Positions 6,806 to 11,788 of a stretch of DNA of 11,788 bases are shown in pieces. Under the pieces are notes generated by a model that was not told where the DNA came from, did no database searches, and saw only the letters and a list, made by a program, of their open reading frames with translations. Each line of letters begins with the position of its first letter. The first letter of the stretch is position 1. This stretch comes from AWTP1-18 sp036518635 (GTDB lineage: Bacteria > Pseudomonadota > Gammaproteobacteria > Burkholderiales > Rhodocyclaceae): assembly GCA_036518635.1 (NCBI GenBank), contig DATDMT010000191.1, positions 1 through 11,788 of the forward strand. The letters run 5' to 3'. The translations under genes and the position numbers were made by a program.

Positions 6806-8238
6806 GCGCCCAACCGCTGCACTACGAGCCCGCCTCCCAGTTCAAGGCCCGCTCCCGCGAGGCCCTGCAGGACGCCAAGCTGCGCGCCAATTTCCGCGGC
6901 GCCATGGAGTTCCTCCGCGGCAAGCGCCGCGCCCAGTTCCCCGATGCCGATGAACTGGAGCATCTGCGCGATCTCGGCGAAGCGATCCGCAAGCACGCCC
7001 TGGCCAACCTTCCGGAGCTGCTGGAGCAACTGGAAGACAAGCTCAACGCCAACGGCGTCCAGGTGCACTGGGCCGAAACGCCGGACGAGGCCAACGCCAT
7101 CATCGAAGCCATCGCCCGGCGCCGTCAGGCCACGCGGGTGATCAAGGGCAAGTCGATGGCCAGCGAGGAGATCGAACTCAACGACTACCTGGCGGCCCGC
7201 GGCATCACCTGCGTCGAGTCCGACATGGGCGAGTACGTGGTCCAGCTAGCCCACGAAAAACCCTCGCACATCGTCATGCCGGCGATCCACAAGACCAAGG
7301 GCGACATCGCCGAGCTGTTCCACAAGGAAATCCCCGACACGCCCTACACCGAGGACGTGGACGCCCTGATCCAGATCGGCCGCAAGACCCTGCGGCGGAT
7401 GTTCGCCGAGGCCGACATCGGCATCTCCGGGGTCAACTTCGCCATCGCCGAAACCGGCACCCTGGGGCTGGTGGAAAACGAGGGCAACGGCCGCTTGTCC
7501 ACCACCGTACCCGACACGCATATCGCGATCATGGGCATCGAGAAGGTGATCGCCAAGCTGGAACACGCGATCCCCCTCGCTAGCCTGCTGACCCGCTCCG
7601 CCACCGGCCAGGCGATCACCACCTACTTCAACCTGATCTCCGGCCCGCGCCGTCCCGGCGAGCTGGACGGCCCCCGCGAAGTGCACCTGGTGCTGATGGA
7701 CAACGGCCGCACCCAGGCCTACGAGGACGAGGAAATCCGCGCCACCCTGCAGTGCATCCGCTGCGGCGCCTGCATGAACCATTGCCCGGTGTATGCCCGC
7801 CTCGGCGGCCACGCCTACGGCACCGTCTATCCCGGCCCCATCGGCCAGATCCTCTCGCCCCATCTGCTCGGCCTGGAAGCCAGCCGCGACCTACCCACCG
7901 CCTCGACCCTGTGCGGCGCCTGCGCCGAGGTCTGCCCGGTGCGCATTCCCATCCCGCAATTGCTGATCCGGCTGCGTACCGAAGCCCAGCGTAATCCCGG
8001 CGAGCACGTCGCCCACCGCCTGCGCGGCCAGGGCGCCAGCTACAGCTTCGGCGAACAGCTAGTCTGGCAGTTCTGGACCGGCGCCTACGCCCATCCGGCC
8101 CTGCACCGCGTCTTCCGCTGGCTGGCGACGCGGCTGCGCGCTCTGACACCCAGCAAGCAGATGGGCTGGACCCGCTACCGCACGCCGCTCAAGCCGGCGC
8201 CGCAAAGCCTGCACGACCTGATCCGCCAACGCCGTTGA
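6802..8238 (+). CDS. lutB: L-lactate dehydrogenase complex iron-sulfur protein LutB/LldF
   Basis: A 478-residue protein. An N-terminal LUD domain spans about residues 70-300 (e.g. VIKGKSMASEEIELN, then GVNFAIAETGTLGLVENEGN). A ferredoxin-like region follows, with C318/C321/C324/C328 (CIRCGACMNHCP) and C371/C374/C378 (CGACAEVCPV). The C-terminal ~90 residues are family-typical. LutB is the electron-transfer subunit of the LutABC complex that oxidises L-lactate. GGAGGAG (6790-6796) sits five bases before the ATG, inside the end of lutC. The length matches LldF/LutB proteins. Seven bases separate its stop from dld-II. Confidence 0.94.
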   Translation: MSAQPLHYEPASQFKARSREALQDAKLRANFRGAMEFLRGKRRAQFPDADELEHLRDLGEAIRKHALANLPELLEQLEDKLNANGVQVHWAETPDEANAIIEAIARRRQATRVIKGKSMASEEIELNDYLAARGITCVESDMGEYVVQLAHEKPSHIVMPAIHKTKGDIAELFHKEIPDTPYTEDVDALIQIGRKTLRRMFAEADIGISGVNFAIAETGTLGLVENEGNGRLSTTVPDTHIAIMGIEKVIAKLEHAIPLASLLTRSATGQAITTYFNLISGPRRPGELDGPREVHLVLMDNGRTQAYEDEEIRATLQCIRCGACMNHCPVYARLGGHAYGTVYPGPIGQILSPHLLGLEASRDLPTASTLCGACAEVCPVRIPIPQLLIRLRTEAQRNPGEHVAHRLRGQGASYSFGEQLVWQFWTGAYAHPALHRVFRWLATRLRALTPSKQMGWTRYRTPLKPAPQSLHDLIRQRR

Positions 8239-8245
8239 GATTGCC

Positions 8246-11119
<2,874 letters not shown>

Positions 11120-11143
11120 CCTTTCACCCCGGCACAACACAGT

Positions 11144-11163
11144 GCAAAGCCACGCAGCTTTGC
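11144..11163 (+). repeat. Stem-loop in the dld-II/lldP gap
   Basis: GCAAAGC (11144-11150), six-base loop CACGCA, GCTTTGC (11157-11163) form a perfect 7-bp hairpin in the 72-base gap between dld-II and lldP. It is not followed by a T run, so it is a poor intrinsic terminator. It could set transcript stability or differential expression between the enzyme genes and the transporter gene. The role is inference. Confidence 0.5.
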
Positions 11164-11191
11164 CACCTGAAAATACTCGAAGGAGACTCCC

Positions 11192-11788
11192 ATGGTTTGG
11201 CAACAAATCTACGATCCATTCCACAGCATGTTCCTGTCCACCCTGGTGGCGGCGATTCCCGTCGTCGTCATGCTGGTGGGCCTCGGCTTCCTCCACCTGA
11301 AGGCGCACATCGCCGCCGGTGCCGGCCTGCTCGCCGCTATCCTGATTGCCGTCGTCGCCTACGGCATGCCCGCCGAAATGGCCGGCAAAGCCGCCTTCCT
11401 CGGCGGCCTGACGGGCCTCCTGCCAATCGGCTGGATCGTGCTCAACATCATCTTCCTGCACCAGCTCACCGAGCAGAACGGCTCCTTCAAGGTGCTGCAG
11501 GATTCCATCGCCGGCATCACCCCGGACCGTCGTCTTCAACTGCTGCTGATCGCGTTTGCCTTCGGCGCCTTCTTCGAAGGTGCGGCCGGCTTCGGCACCC
11601 CGGTGGCGGTGACCGCGGCGATCCTGATCGGTCTGGGCTTCTCGCCGCTGGCCGCCTCCGGCCTGTCGCTGATCGCCAATACCGCGCCGGTGGCCTATGG
11701 CGCCCTCGGCACGCCGGTGATCACCCTGGCAAAGGTGCATGGCTACGACCTGATGGCGGTGTCCGGCATGATCGGCCGCCAGTTGCCC
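11192..11788 (+). CDS. lldP: L-lactate permease LldP/LctP (3' end outside window)
   Basis: The first 199 residues of a lactate permease of the LctP family, an inner-membrane proton-coupled importer of L-lactate, D-lactate and glycolate in E. coli. The visible part is strongly hydrophobic, with apparent membrane segments near residues 12-32, 37-57, 66-90, 111-130 and 132-155. It contains the family's conserved stretch FGAFFEGAAGFGTPVAVTAA (122-141), followed by IANTAPVAYGALGTPV. Family members are about 550 residues, so roughly a third is present. ATG 11192 has a good Shine-Dalgarno (AGGAG, 11181-11185) six bases upstream. It is last of the visible operon genes, supplying the substrate for LutABC and Dld-II. 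Confidence 0.95.
   Translation, partial: MVWQQIYDPFHSMFLSTLVAAIPVVVMLVGLGFLHLKAHIAAGAGLLAAILIAVVAYGMPAEMAGKAAFLGGLTGLLPIGWIVLNIIFLHQLTEQNGSFKVLQDSIAGITPDRRLQLLLIAFAFGAFFEGAAGFGTPVAVTAAILIGLGFSPLAASGLSLIANTAPVAYGALGTPVITLAKVHGYDLMAVSGMIGRQLP

Overview
The window is a GC-rich stretch of a proteobacterial chromosome, most likely betaproteobacterial and possibly Rhodocyclales-like. That placement rests on codon usage, on a very large DUF3683-type flavin/iron-sulfur oxidoreductase that I associate with Betaproteobacteria, and on the REP-type repeat. It is an inference from recognised families, not from a marker gene. The core is a lactate-utilisation locus. No tRNA, rRNA, CRISPR array, transposase or phage gene was seen.

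Layout. Positions 1-3568 (minus strand) hold most of a giant FAD / 4Fe-4S / CCG-domain oxidoreductase whose 3' end lies beyond the left edge. A 137-base divergent intergenic region with a strong stem-loop follows. Positions 3706-4390 (plus strand) hold a small two-gene cassette: a nucleotidyltransferase-fold protein and a 59-residue partner, resembling a toxin-antitoxin-like module. Its end overlaps by 14 bases the convergent gene of a FadR-type GntR regulator (4377-5219, minus), interpreted as the lactate regulator LldR. A 153-base regulatory region with a clear GntR/FadR-type operator separates the regulator from the divergent operon lutA (lldE) - lutC (lldG) - lutB (lldF) - dld-II - lldP. 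That operon starts at 5373 and runs off the right edge.

How the genes work together. LldP imports lactate. LutABC is the iron-sulfur/LUD-domain complex that oxidises L-lactate to pyruvate. Dld-II is the FAD/4Fe-4S enzyme that oxidises D-lactate. The first three genes are translationally coupled by 4-base stop/start overlaps. LldR probably represses the operon in the absence of lactate by binding the palindrome centred at 5285. The gene content closely parallels the Shewanella lldEFG / dld-II / lldP locus. The large minus-strand protein carries the same flavin, ferredoxin and CCG building blocks and could be another 2-hydroxyacid dehydrogenase, but its substrate cannot be read from the sequence.

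The most notable structure is a pair of inverted REP-like palindromes inserted in frame inside dld-II (10305-10386), with complementary base-pair changes between the two hairpins. Other points worth checking are an apparent internal duplication in the ligand-binding domain of the regulator, the nucleotidyltransferase cassette, and two unexplained stem-loops in intergenic regions. I do not see a wholly new multi-gene system here.
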